NCBI GenBank assembly: GCA_000961575.1
Contig: LADP01000046.1
Coordinates: 208,517 to 272,516, forward strand
Direction of reading: 5' to 3'
DNA: 64,000 nucleotides
Source: Peptococcaceae bacterium BRH_c8a
GTDB lineage: Bacteria; Bacillota; Desulfotomaculia; Desulfotomaculales; Desulfallaceae
Shown piece after piece: positions 1 through 6,934 of the stretch; position 1 is the first letter of the stretch, and every line of letters starts with the position of its first letter. The translations under genes and the position numbers were made by a program. The notes beneath the pieces are model-generated. The model had not been told where the DNA came from, searched no databases, and worked only from the letters and a program-made list of their open reading frames with translations.

Positions 1-585
1 AATGAGATTTTACAATTAGCCAATATGTTTGCGGATGTAATAGACAGGAAAAGCCCCTTCACATACCGCCACTCCCGCGGTGTCGCCGGTACCGCGGTTC
101 TTTTGGCTTCGGCGATGGGTTTCGGGGAAAATGATCTTGTCAACATTCAAATAGCAGGGCTATTGCATGATATTGGTAAACTTTCAATCCGCGACGGGAT
201 TTTGGAAAAACCAGGCGAACTGACAGATGATGAATTCACCGAAATCAAGCAGCATACCTACTATACATATCATATACTGGTTGATGCCGGCGCTAATAAC
301 GAAATTCCCCAGTGGGCAGCCTACCACCATGAAAAGCTGGACGGCAGCGGCTATCCATTTCATCTGGACGCCTCACAGCTCTCCCTCGGCTCAAGAATAG
401 TTGCCGCAGCCGATGTTTTTACCGCCCTGCGCGAGGACCGGCCATACCGGCGGGGCATGGAAAGGCATGCCATAGAAGAGATTATGAACAAGATGGTTCA
501 CCGGTCGGCACTGGATAAGGAAGTTGTGCGTAACCTTTTTGGCATTTACCGCCAACTAGATGATTATTTCATTAGTTTACTCTAG
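1..585 (+). CDS. HD-GYP domain protein (5'-truncated by window edge)
   Basis: The frame is open from base 1, so the gene starts outside the window and only the C-terminal ~194 residues are visible. HD-GYP proteins are metal-dependent phosphodiesterases that hydrolyse c-di-GMP. The visible part carries the HD motif (LLHDIGK) and, about 60 residues on, the GYP signature region (HHEKLDGSGYP), followed by AAADVFTALREDRPYR, which is typical of the fold. The N-terminal sensory or receiver part, if any, is not visible. The gene ends just before an inverted repeat at 598-659. Two c-di-GMP riboswitches occur in the same window, so a c-di-GMP role is plausible. Domain call is secure; substrate and actual activity are inferred from the family. 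Confidence 0.9.
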   Translation, partial: NEILQLANMFADVIDRKSPFTYRHSRGVAGTAVLLASAMGFGENDLVNIQIAGLLHDIGKLSIRDGILEKPGELTDDEFTEIKQHTYYTYHILVDAGANNEIPQWAAYHHEKLDGSGYPFHLDASQLSLGSRIVAAADVFTALREDRPYRRGMERHAIEEIMNKMVHRSALDKEVVRNLFGIYRQLDDYFISLL

Positions 586-597
586 GTATAATCAAGG

Positions 598-659
598 GCA
601 GACAGGGGGACAGGGACTTGTCTTGCTCCCACAAGACAAGTCCCTGTCCCCCTGTCTGC
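598..659. repeat. Palindromic repeat, family A copy 1
   Basis: Near-perfect inverted repeat with 28-base arms (598-625 and 632-659) around a 6-base loop. The arms contain the block GGGGGACAGGGAC. Related copies lie at 60674-60758, 62763-62826 and 63397-63460. No T-run follows on either strand, so it is not a classical terminator. It sits exactly where the 5' half of a hicB-like gene should be. Confidence 0.9.
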
Positions 660-660
660 T

Positions 661-822
661 CGTGCGATCCCTGCACTACCTGGTTGCGCTGCTTACGGTA
701 GAACCAGAGAAGAAGCCCTGAAAAGAGCCCATGAGGCAATATCAGTAACTATAGAAGGACTGCAGGCCACCGGCCAACCTATACCTGACGGTGACGTTGA
801 CATTACGAGCCCTATAGCTTAA
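661..822 (+). pseudogene. HicB-type antitoxin remnant (5' truncated)
   Basis: Translated in the frame ending at the TAA at 820-822, the sequence reads IPALPGCAAYGRTREEALKRAH and then a HicB-like tail of about 30 residues. This is the central and C-terminal part of a HicB-family antitoxin: the PALPGC motif and the GxTREEA helix are characteristic. The usual N-terminal strand (about 20 residues) and start codon are missing, and the family A palindrome ends directly upstream. No hicA toxin is seen. The last 11 bases overlap the 3' end of the next minus-strand gene. I read it as a dead antitoxin fragment; the cause of truncation is inferred from the junction. Confidence 0.7.
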
Positions 823-1132
823 ATTCCCGCACCACCTTGCCGGGGGGCGGCTCGCTTGCCTCTTCCTCGGTGAATGTCAAGTAATCCTCATTTTCGCCAC
901 GGTTATCTGCGTCCAGGTTCTGGCCCGCTATATCCAACAGGTTTAGCTGGACTGGCTCAATAATTACGCTTACCGGTTCGTTGGGTCGAAACTGGCGCAG
1001 TTCCAGCAGGTTTTCGTTGGTCAGTTCGATGTCGTCCAGATTCACCCGGATGGACTGGGCCCAGCCGTCGGCCAGGACTTTGTTGACGATTTCTATTTTT
1101 TTAATCCGCGCTTGAAAGTCAGCTTTACGCAA
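812..1132 (-). CDS. Hypothetical protein at end of replication-module operon
   Basis: 106-residue acidic protein that I do not recognise. I place the start at a TTG (1132) because an ideal AGGAGGTG lies six bases upstream; a longer ATG start at 1189 lacks such a site and runs toward a repeat. The sequence is mixed alpha/beta in character with an acidic, proline-containing C-terminus (EEASEPPPGK) that looks disordered. It is the last minus-strand gene of the replication-like module (812-5564) and is probably co-transcribed with it. No cysteine cluster, membrane segment or obvious DNA-binding motif is visible. Function unknown. Confidence 0.6.
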   Translation of the reverse strand: MRKADFQARIKKIEIVNKVLADGWAQSIRVNLDDIELTNENLLELRQFRPNEPVSVIIEPVQLNLLDIAGQNLDADNRGENEDYLTFTEEEASEPPPGKVVREFKL

Positions 1133-1191
1133 TGTATACACCTCCTGAATTGGATAGAGATCAAAGTCTTTAGAGATTAAGATTTTCATAG

Positions 1192-1312
1192 GAATGGGGA
1201 CACACCTCAGATTAAGGGTTAAGCTTTGGGGTCGAGGAATGTCCCCGGATTAACAGTCGGGGAATGTCCCCGATTAAATCTCCCCGGTTTAATGTCCCCG
1301 GTAAATCACTCC
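1192..1312. repeat. Short GGAATGTCCCC-type repeat cluster
   Basis: Several copies of an 11-12 base unit resembling GGGGAATGTCCCCG occur in tandem between 1230 and 1312, and GGAATGGGGACACACC occurs at 1192-1207. The same words recur near 34735-34860 upstream of the polysaccharide membrane protein, in the opposite orientation. They look like decayed small inverted repeats; the right end overlaps the 3' end of the next gene. Confidence 0.5.
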
Positions 1313-1648
1313 GGCTTTGGTCATTTCCCTAAACATAAACTGGCAGGCGCGGGGCGTCCTGCCCAGGCGGGCTGCGGCCTGTTTGTAGTTTCTTTTCTGC
1401 CTGCCCATCAGCACGGCCAAGCGGCAAAGCTCGGCAGTGCTCCAGGAGTTTTTGTTGCCGCGCCGGCGTCCGGTGTTGAATAATTTGACCCGCTCCCGGA
1501 GATCCTCGTCGAGTAGTGCTGCCGGCCAAGCCTGCTTGCCATCGGCAGCATCCGCTATTAAACCGCGCGTCTGGCCGGCCCAAAACTCCAGTAAGTTGTC
1601 CTCGATCACCCGGCCGGTTTGGATGTCTACTTTAACCAGGTTCGGCAC
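1289..1648 (-). CDS. Small protein with Myb/SANT-like helix-turn-helix
   Basis: 119 residues from a GTG start at 1648, chosen because AGGGGGTG lies five bases upstream. The C-terminal half (NKNSWSTAELCRLAVLMG followed by an AAARLGRTPRACQF segment) resembles the tryptophan-anchored helices of Myb/SANT or phage-type HTH proteins that bind DNA. The N-terminal half is not recognisable. It is a member of the minus-strand replication-like operon. The 3' end runs into a repeat cluster, so the last residues may not be ancestral. A DNA-binding role in replication or packaging is inference. Confidence 0.6.
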   Translation of the reverse strand: MPNLVKVDIQTGRVIEDNLLEFWAGQTRGLIADAADGKQAWPAALLDEDLRERVKLFNTGRRRGNKNSWSTAELCRLAVLMGRQKRNYKQAAARLGRTPRACQFMFREMTKAGVIYRGH

Positions 1649-1708
1649 GTTTACACCCCCTAATTTCCTTGCCCCTGCGGGCACGATAAATTTTATGTCT
1701 GTCTAGGT

Positions 1709-1782
1709 ATGTCATACTGAACGAAGTGAAGTATCTTTCTTTTCCGTCAAAGACAAGATCCTTCGCTGCGCTCAGGATGACA
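1709..1782. repeat. Dispersed repeat, family F copy 1
   Basis: About 60-75 base imperfect inverted repeat beginning TGTCATnCTGA and ending CTGCGCTCAGGATGACA, with GAAG-rich inner arms. Other copies in this window: 3762-3824, 33065-33126, 41861-41922, 50203-50292, 56746-56804 and 62010-62072. Similar elements are widespread in bacterial genomes. This copy separates two operon genes. Confidence 0.85.
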
Positions 1783-1860
1783 ATACTGGCACTCGGATGA
1801 CAATCATCGAATGCTGGCATTCGCATGACAAACATAGAATGCTGGCACTCATAATGACAG
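1782..1860. repeat. Three tandem ~28-bp units
   Basis: Three imperfect direct repeats start at 1782, 1810 and 1838, each beginning AATRCTGGCAYTC and containing ATGACA. They abut the family F element, whose final ATGACA matches the unit's internal motif. Three contiguous units without spacers rule out a CRISPR array. Confidence 0.7.
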
Positions 1861-1863
1861 CTA

Positions 1864-2334
1864 TTAAATAGGCGTACCCCCAGCTGCGGCCGGCACTTTC
1901 ACGGCCCCGCCCGGCAGATCGCCCCCGGCCCGCAGGCCGGTGCGCTTTTCCCACGAAGCACGGTTTTGCCGGGCCAGGTGAACCAGGCTGCCGATATTGT
2001 CCACCTGGTCTACCCGGGGCAGGCCGATTTCGCTGCGCTGCTGCCCGACCCGGCAGGTGCACAGGGCGGCAAACTCGTATAGCAAACGGCCTCGCTGCTC
2101 CTGGTAAAAGACCAGCCCCCGGTCGGTGCAAATGAAACAGGCGGGCTCTTGCTCCTGCTGCTCATCCCTCAGCACCCCGGGCAGGGTAATCACCAGGCCG
2201 CAGCGGCCGCATCTTTTACGCCACTGCCGGGCGCCAAAGCCAACCTCGCTGCCGCAGCGCCGGCAGGTCAACTTGCGCCCCTGCATCGCGGCGGGCAGCA
2301 CATCGGCAACGCTGGTCATGGCGGCGCCGCTCAT
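1864..2334 (-). CDS. Cysteine-rich zinc-ribbon-like protein of replication module
   Basis: 156 residues. Two CxxC pairs near residues 24-46 (LTCRRCGSE and KRCGRCGLV) look like a zinc ribbon, and further cysteines follow (CFICTDRG, then CTCRVG), suggesting a second metal site. The start ATG at 2334 has a GGAGG upstream and overlaps the stop of the DnaC-like gene by ATGA, which implies translational coupling. The C-terminus is glycine- and alanine-rich and looks flexible. The position directly after a helicase loader suggests a role in replication or DNA binding, but I do not recognise the family. Its 3' end meets tandem repeats. Confidence 0.7.
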   Translation of the reverse strand: MSGAAMTSVADVLPAAMQGRKLTCRRCGSEVGFGARQWRKRCGRCGLVITLPGVLRDEQQEQEPACFICTDRGLVFYQEQRGRLLYEFAALCTCRVGQQRSEIGLPRVDQVDNIGSLVHLARQNRASWEKRTGLRAGGDLPGGAVKVPAAAGGTPI

Positions 2335-2951
2335 TTCATCCTCCAGTCAGCCCCGGTAACCTGCTGCACATGGGCCAGGCCGCACAGGCGGCTGACAATG
2401 CGGTCATGCCCCAGGCGTTGGGACAGTTCGACCAGGTTGTAGTTGGTGGTGGCCACCACCGGTGCGGCGCGCTCGTCCAGGATGCCGTAAATTATTTCCG
2501 CCGCCCAGTCCGAGGGCTTGTGGGTGCCCAGGTCGTCCAGGTAAAGCACGGGGGCGTCGGAAATGCCGGGCAGCGTGGCGCGGTTCACCGCCGGGCAGTA
2601 CCGGCACACACCCGCGGGGCTGTACTTGTGATTTATAACGCCGCAGTTCCCGTGGATGGTGGCGTAACAGCGGCCGGCGTTTTGCCGGGCCTGGTGGATT
2701 CTGCCCATCGGCCGCAGGTCGGCAATCAACTGGCTAACGTTTACCCAGGCACCGCCCAGTTGGCTATAAATGGCTGCCGCCAGGAGGGTTTTGCCGGTTC
2801 CGGGCGGGCCGGTCAATAAAAGCCCTTTGCGCACGTCGGGCCATCTTTTGACTATCTTACTGGCCAAGCCGGCGGCCTTTTGATTCCCGGCATGTACCGT
2901 CAGGTCCTCAAAGGTCATCGTAGGCAACGTCCCGGTTGACATAGTCGGCAT
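2331..2951 (-). CDS. DnaC/IstB-like AAA+ helicase-loader ATPase
   Basis: 206 residues from ATG 2951 (AGGGAGGTG upstream). The Walker A motif is GPPGTGKT near residue 50, Walker B is VLYLDDLG near residue 142, sensor 1 is ATTNY, and the arginine-finger region is RIVSRL. This is the standard layout of DnaC/DnaI-type helicase loaders, which place the replicative helicase at an origin. Unusually, between Walker A and B there is an insert with four cysteines (CYATIHGNCG and CRYC) that could bind zinc or a cluster. The gene overlaps the upstream replisome-organiser gene by 44 bases and the zinc protein downstream by four, so the three are tightly coupled. Chromosomal DnaI is usually longer; mobile-element loaders of this size are common. 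Confidence 0.85.
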   Translation of the reverse strand: MPTMSTGTLPTMTFEDLTVHAGNQKAAGLASKIVKRWPDVRKGLLLTGPPGTGKTLLAAAIYSQLGGAWVNVSQLIADLRPMGRIHQARQNAGRCYATIHGNCGVINHKYSPAGVCRYCPAVNRATLPGISDAPVLYLDDLGTHKPSDWAAEIIYGILDERAAPVVATTNYNLVELSQRLGHDRIVSRLCGLAHVQQVTGADWRMK

Positions 2952-3714
2952 ATTTATCTGCACCTCCCTGCGCCGGCGCGGGCGCTTTGGATTTGTCTTT
3001 CAAAAAGTTGGTTCGGGGGTCGCTCGCGGTCTTGAACTTGTCCAACCCGCGCAGCAAAAACTCTTCCAAACGCCACTTGTGGGTCCAGTAGTACTGGTCA
3101 CCGTGCACCACTGCCGCGTAGTTGTCAATGGCGGCCAGCAGCTCTTCCACCGGGCAGCCTTCATCCAGCCGGGCTTTAATCAGCTCCTGCTGCCGGGGGG
3201 TAAGTTTGTCGTGGCTGCATACCTGCTGCGTATTCCAGTGTTGGAAAATGGTATATATATCTTTTAGTTTAGTTTTAGTTTTGTTTAGTTTATATAATGG
3301 TACCAAGTTCGGTTCCCGGATCGGTTCCAAGATCGGTTCCAGGGTCGGTGGACACTGCGGGGGAATATTTCCCCCGATGTCTTCAGTAAGTCCCTTGTTC
3401 GGTGGCATGTTCGGTGGAATATTTCCCCCCATCCGCGCGCTGACGGACAACATTTTATACCGCCCGGCCTCCCGGCCCTGGTTCTTGTACGCGATAAGCT
3501 GCTTCTGGACTAAAACATTGCGTTGTTTAATGATGGTTTTTTTGTCTGCCCCCAGCTTAGCCTGTAGCGTCAGATTGGCTACTGCAAACCACTCTGGCCA
3601 ATTACACTTATTGTTTATGGCCATCAGGTGGAACCATAAAACCTGTGTCATTGCGTCCAACGGATTTGTTTCGAGCCAATCTACAAAGGCATTCATTTCA
3701 CGCAGGTAGTTCAT
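2908..3714 (-). CDS. Phage/ICE-type replisome organiser (DnaD-like)
   Basis: 268 residues. The N-terminal ~100 residues resemble a winged-helix replisome-organiser domain (WLETNPLDAMTQVLWFHLMA, then KLGADKKTI, RNVLVQKQLI). A low-complexity linker of proline/asparagine repeats follows (GGNIPPNMPPN; EPILEPIREP). The C-terminal part is DnaD-like and ends in SDPRTNFLKDK, a common tail of phage replication proteins. Such proteins bind an origin and recruit the helicase loader, here encoded immediately downstream with a 56-base ORF overlap. The linker DNA contains short repeats (GGTTCC and GGTCGGT) that could hold iterons, since many elements keep their origin inside this gene; that is inference. 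Confidence 0.75.
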   Translation of the reverse strand: MNYLREMNAFVDWLETNPLDAMTQVLWFHLMAINNKCNWPEWFAVANLTLQAKLGADKKTIIKQRNVLVQKQLIAYKNQGREAGRYKMLSVSARMGGNIPPNMPPNKGLTEDIGGNIPPQCPPTLEPILEPIREPNLVPLYKLNKTKTKLKDIYTIFQHWNTQQVCSHDKLTPRQQELIKARLDEGCPVEELLAAIDNYAAVVHGDQYYWTHKWRLEEFLLRGLDKFKTASDPRTNFLKDKSKAPAPAQGGADKYADYVNRDVAYDDL

Positions 3715-3761
3715 TTAAGGCACCTCAGTTTATTAAAAAATTGAAGAATCTTTCTTTTGCC

Positions 3762-3824
3762 TGTCATTCTGAACGGAAGTGAAGAATCTAAAAGATAAGA
3801 TCCTTCGCTACGCTCAGGATGACA
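3762..3824. repeat. Dispersed repeat, family F copy 2
   Basis: Inverted repeat starting TGTCATTCTGAACG and ending CGCTCAGGATGACA, between the replisome-organiser gene and the small upstream genes. Same family as 1709-1782. Confidence 0.85.
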
Positions 3825-3837
3825 AACTAATGGCCCT

Positions 3838-3891
3838 TTAATCCTCCCCGGTCCGGCCCAGCCCATCCAAAGCCCATTTGTTTTCACTCAT
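3838..3891 (-). CDS. Very short coupled ORF (17 aa)
   Basis: A 17-codon reading frame (starts MSENKWALDGLG) whose ATG overlaps the stop of the preceding 50-residue gene as ATGA. Tiny coupled ORFs are common in such modules, but nothing beyond the overlap supports translation. It could be chance. Confidence 0.25.
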   Translation of the reverse strand: MSENKWALDGLGRTGED

Positions 3892-4036
3892 CTTGGGTTG
3901 CTCCTTCCTGGGCAGGCTCCTCATCCCGCTCTAACAGCCGGTTAGCCAGCCTTTTAGAAACAATGCTCATCGCGGTAAGCACGCCGGCCATTTCGGCCTG
4001 CCTTTCTTTGTCTGCCTCCTTGACGTTGGTATTCAT
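3884..4036 (-). CDS. Small hypothetical protein (50 aa)
   Basis: 50 codons from ATG 4036, with GGAGGTGG about 11 bases upstream. The protein begins MNTNVKEADKERQ and is strongly charged and helical, with acidic residues at the C-terminus; it contains no cysteines. It lies between the sigma-like gene and the replisome organiser on the same strand. Function unknown. Confidence 0.5.
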   Translation of the reverse strand: MNTNVKEADKERQAEMAGVLTAMSIVSKRLANRLLERDEEPAQEGATQDE

Positions 4037-4123
4037 ATCGCCTTTAGCCACCTCCCATCTACTGGTAATAGAAAAAACCCCTTCACTTATTAGCCAACGG
4101 GAAAGGTACTTTGTTAACCTAAT

Positions 4124-4558
4124 TTACAAAAAAAATTTGCGCAGCTTGTCCAACACCCTTTGCTGCCTTTTAAACACCGCGACATGCGAGACGTTTTCAT
4201 CCCTGGCCACTTCCCGCACCGTGCGGTGGTTATAATACAAATCCTTAATCAACCCTTGCTCGGCCCGGTTTAGTTCAGCCACGGCGGCCTGCAAAATTAA
4301 AAGCATGGCCTTATCGCAAATCATATCTTCAACCATTTGCTGATCAGCAAAATCCGCCCCCTGCTCCATTAACCGCTCCAGGGAATCCTCTTTGCCGGGC
4401 ATAAAAACAGCCGCTTCACGGGCAGGATCAACATCAATCCGCCCAGCCTTAATGTCCCTTTCCAGATACCGCCGACGTCTGCCCATTTGGTAATACGCCT
4501 GGTAAAGCTCATCACTAACCGGTACCAACTCCCGGCCAATTTTAATGCACTTGCTCAT
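4124..4558 (-). CDS. Sigma-70 region-4-like DNA-binding protein
   Basis: 144 residues from ATG 4558, where AAGGAGG sits eight bases upstream. A longer frame to 4648 would read through a terminator hairpin and is rejected. The C-terminal ~60 residues (LNRAEQGLIKDLYYNHRTVR and the following REVARDENVSHVAVF) match the helix-turn-helix of sigma-factor region 4. The N-terminus has a basic patch (MGRRRRYLERDIKAG). No region 2 is seen, so it is probably a transcription regulator or partial sigma factor controlling the module's own genes. Phage-like modules often place such proteins upstream of the replication genes. Confidence 0.7.
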   Translation of the reverse strand: MSKCIKIGRELVPVSDELYQAYYQMGRRRRYLERDIKAGRIDVDPAREAAVFMPGKEDSLERLMEQGADFADQQMVEDMICDKAMLLILQAAVAELNRAEQGLIKDLYYNHRTVREVARDENVSHVAVFKRQQRVLDKLRKFFL

Positions 4559-4628
4559 GCTCTTTTCCTCCTTAGGTTTTTTAGCACCGCGGGAGGAGCC
4601 GAAAATGAACCATGAACAGCGCAAAAAA

Positions 4629-4678
4629 ACAAAAAAAAGGCCGGACAACAGCTAAACTTAATTAGCTACCGTCCGGCC
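4629..4678 (-). terminator. Rho-independent terminator (minus strand)
   Basis: Read on the minus strand, GGCCGGAC (4678-4671) pairs with GTCCGGCC (4646-4639), and eight T residues follow. It lies between the HTH gene at 5007-5564 and the sigma-like gene, so it would attenuate or separate the two transcripts. Confidence 0.75.
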
Positions 4679-5006
4679 ATGTGGTAGATCATCCTCGACT
4701 CCACTGCTCGGTACTTCCTTTAACCACTAGCCCATCTAAAAAACAACCAGGCCACAGCCAGCTTGGGCCAAAAACCAAACCAGCAGCCTGGCCCCTTGGG
4801 GTCTACAGGCCTAATAAAAAAGGGCACCAAAATAGCCGCCCCCGGCTAGAAACGTTAATCGTTCCCAGCCGCAAGCGGCTAATTTTGCCGATATTCATTG
4901 GGCATATTTACCACCATACTAATTATATGGCCCATAAACTCCCATTACAATTTCGTTGCACTATTAAGCTACTTCCATCTACCTGTCAGCGCAGTTTAGC
5001 GGTCTA
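4679..5006. other. Gap without recognisable gene
   Basis: 328 bases between the minus-strand terminator and the HTH gene. I see no convincing reading frame with a ribosome binding site and no strong hairpin. A promoter for the sigma-like gene would have to lie downstream of the terminator. Confidence 0.4.
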
Positions 5007-5564
5007 TTAGCCACTTAGCCCAGGCCGCTCTTCCGCTGCGCAGCTGCCACCCCCGCCTAACATCCAAACATCCCTGAGTGAGGGCAGGATATAGCCCCAA
5101 AGAATAACCCCCAGCAAGTTAAGCGCTTTTTTCTTATAGCGGTAATAGGTCGATGGTGCCAGATGATACTTCCGGCGGATTTGGTCATCGGTTAGTTTCT
5201 CCTTGTTAATATAGCTGCTGGTGATGATGTTAAAATAAATCACACCATTGTCCGGATGGGTCCTCAGCTTGAGCAAGGCCTTATCCACAATTTCAATCAT
5301 GATCTTAGACTCGGCGATGTTCAGCAGTCTTTCTTCAATGACCTGCTTATCTTTAAGGCTATCCAAGTCATCTAAACCAAAGGATAAAAAATCCACTAAA
5401 TTGGCAATGCGCCTACCGCCCAATTCATAGGCAGTATCATTAACATCACAAATAGCGTTTTCCACCCGCCACACCACTTGGCGATAAATCATCAGCAGCA
5501 GTTTGGTCTTGTGAAACTTAGCCGCATCTTTTTCTTTTTTAATCAGGTGATACAAAGGCTGCAT
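5007..5564 (-). CDS. HTH-containing protein, first gene of minus-strand module
   Basis: 185 residues from ATG 5564 (GGGGG eight bases upstream). A segment near residues 125-150 (LTDDQIRRKYHLAPSTYYRY) looks like a helix-turn-helix followed by a basic helix, similar in layout to ArpU-type or sigma-like phage regulators, though I cannot assign a family. The N-terminal half is helical and charged. The C-terminus is glycine- and cysteine-containing and looks unstructured. It is transcribed from a well-formed promoter (5668-5696) divergent in gene order from the XRE repressor, as expected for the first regulated gene of a lysogeny-type switch. Confidence 0.6.
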   Translation of the reverse strand: MQPLYHLIKKEKDAAKFHKTKLLLMIYRQVVWRVENAICDVNDTAYELGGRRIANLVDFLSFGLDDLDSLKDKQVIEERLLNIAESKIMIEIVDKALLKLRTHPDNGVIYFNIITSSYINKEKLTDDQIRRKYHLAPSTYYRYKKKALNLLGVILWGYILPSLRDVWMLGGGGSCAAEERPGLSG

Positions 5565-5613
5565 GGCAAACACCCCCGGTTTTATATTCTCTAATATTTT
5601 TCCATAAAGCTCC

Positions 5614-5642
5614 TTGACGGACGAAGTTTATGGAACTATAAT
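5614..5642 (+). promoter_or_regulatory. Sigma-70-type promoter toward the XRE gene
   Basis: TTGACG (5614-5619), a 17-base spacer and a perfect TATAAT (5637-5642). The start would be about 5649, giving a leader of roughly 97 bases before the XRE gene at 5746. Confidence 0.75.
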
Positions 5643-5667
5643 GAATTTACCTTCATAATTTTGACTA

Positions 5668-5696
5668 ATTGTAGCAAATTTAGGAAGTTAGGTCAA
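5668..5696 (-). promoter_or_regulatory. Sigma-70-type promoter toward the minus-strand module
   Basis: On the minus strand TTGACC (5696-5691), a 17-base spacer and TACAAT (5673-5668). Together with the plus promoter at 5614-5642 this makes a face-to-face pair whose transcripts would overlap by a few bases, as in the switch regions of some temperate phages. Operator sites were not resolved; ATGAA...TTCAT at 5641-5656 is a weak dyad between the promoters. Confidence 0.7.
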
Positions 5697-5745
5697 GAAG
5701 TTTTATGTATTTTGTGAATTTTCAGTCGAAAGGAAGTATGACACA

Positions 5746-6153
5746 ATGAAAAGTTTCGCCCACAAGTTAAAAGACGCCCGCGAAAGTATGGACCTAAGCC
5801 AGGCCGAACTGGCCCGAAAAACAGGCCTTTCGCAGCGTTCCATCACGGCCTATGAAAATGAAAACACCATCCCCAGAGGCAATACCATAAGAAAGCTGGC
5901 CCGGGTGCTTAATGTCCCGATTGAATATTTAATGAATGACGAGGAAGTTTTTATTGCCACCGTGCGGGAGAATTATGGTAGTAAGGGCGCTAAAGAAGTG
6001 GCCCATTTGCTGGAACAGAACAAGGCGCTGTTTGCCGGCGGTGCTTTAAGCCAGGAAGGGAAGGATGCATTTTTCCAAGCGCTGATGGTGGCCTACGTAA
6101 ATTGTAAGGAAGAAGCAAAAAAGACTTTTGGGCGGAAAAAGCAAGAGGAATAG
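5746..6153 (+). CDS. XRE-family (CI/ImmR-like) repressor
   Basis: 135 residues. The N-terminal ~65 residues are a classic HTH_3 domain (LSQAELARKTGLSQRSITAY, then NTIRKLARVLNVPIEYLM). The C-terminal part is short and helical and ends in a basic stretch (KKTFGRKKQEE); it has no peptidase domain, so it is not a LexA-type self-cleaving repressor. It is followed by an ImmA-type protease gene, the pairing known from ICEBs1 and related elements, where the protease cleaves the repressor. A repressor of the divergent minus-strand module is the natural inference. Confidence 0.9.
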   Translation: MKSFAHKLKDARESMDLSQAELARKTGLSQRSITAYENENTIPRGNTIRKLARVLNVPIEYLMNDEEVFIATVRENYGSKGAKEVAHLLEQNKALFAGGALSQEGKDAFFQALMVAYVNCKEEAKKTFGRKKQEE

Positions 6154-6249
6154 CTGGTGCAATTGGCTATGGGGAAAGCGGAATGGAGGGGGCTAGGGTA
6201 ACACAGTCAGCTTTACTAAGCAGTTTAGCTTCGGAAAGAGAGGGCTGCG

Positions 6250-6780
6250 ATGTTAAGTATTGACTTTATCAGTAACGAAGTCAGAAAAATAAAAAGGAAG
6301 TACGCGGAAGCGGATCCTGTTAAGCTATGCCAAAAGATGAAAATCACTTTGCAATATCAGCCGATGGGTTCATTTGAAGGGGCCTGTAAAGGATTCTATT
6401 TACAACAATCACGCCAACAGGTTATCGTCATTAACAGTGACCTGGCTGAATTGTTACAACTAATCATTTTAATTCATGAGCTAGGACATGCGGTTTTACA
6501 TAAGAAAATACCCGGCATGAAAATTTTCCATGATTTTATTCTGTTTGACGAAACATCTCGCTATGAGTATGAAGCCAATATCTTTGCTGCCGATTTCTTG
6601 TTAGCTGATCAAGACGTACTAAGAATGTTAAATGGGGATATGTCATTTTTTACTGCGGCCAGTATGCTGTGCGTCCCGGCGGAGCTGCTTGATTTTAAAT
6701 TTCGCATTTTGAAGCGAAAGGGTTACCAAGTAATAGATCCTCCTTTAAATGCCAGGGCTAATTTTTTAGAGAATTACTGA
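6250..6780 (+). CDS. ImmA/IrrE-family metallo-endopeptidase
   Basis: 176 residues with the zinc-protease motif HELGHAVLH near residue 76 and the downstream glutamate in YEYEANIFAADFLL, the hallmark of the ImmA/IrrE family (DUF955). ImmA cleaves the cognate XRE repressor (ImmR) to induce the mobile element. The gene lies 96 bases after the XRE gene on the same strand, with AGAGGG before the ATG. Length and motif spacing are normal. The target is inferred from gene pairing. Confidence 0.9.
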   Translation: MLSIDFISNEVRKIKRKYAEADPVKLCQKMKITLQYQPMGSFEGACKGFYLQQSRQQVIVINSDLAELLQLIILIHELGHAVLHKKIPGMKIFHDFILFDETSRYEYEANIFAADFLLADQDVLRMLNGDMSFFTAASMLCVPAELLDFKFRILKRKGYQVIDPPLNARANFLENY

Positions 6781-6934
6781 TTGGCACTTTTGGATTCTAT
6801 AGTGGACAAGCGCGAAGTTTAGTGCAAAATGAAATATATTGGTTAAAAAAAGCAAATTTGTCAAAGGCGAAAGGAGTTTATGATAAAATATTAAATTAGA
6901 ACGGCAAATGCGATGGCCTTGGGGGTTTATTGGT

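Noticed and set aside
1782..1860. Possible CRISPR array
   Set aside because: Only three contiguous imperfect units with no spacers, and no cas genes in the window.
4559..4648. Longer start for the sigma-like gene
   Set aside because: The extension would translate the terminator hairpin and T-run; the ATG at 4558 has an ideal ribosome site.
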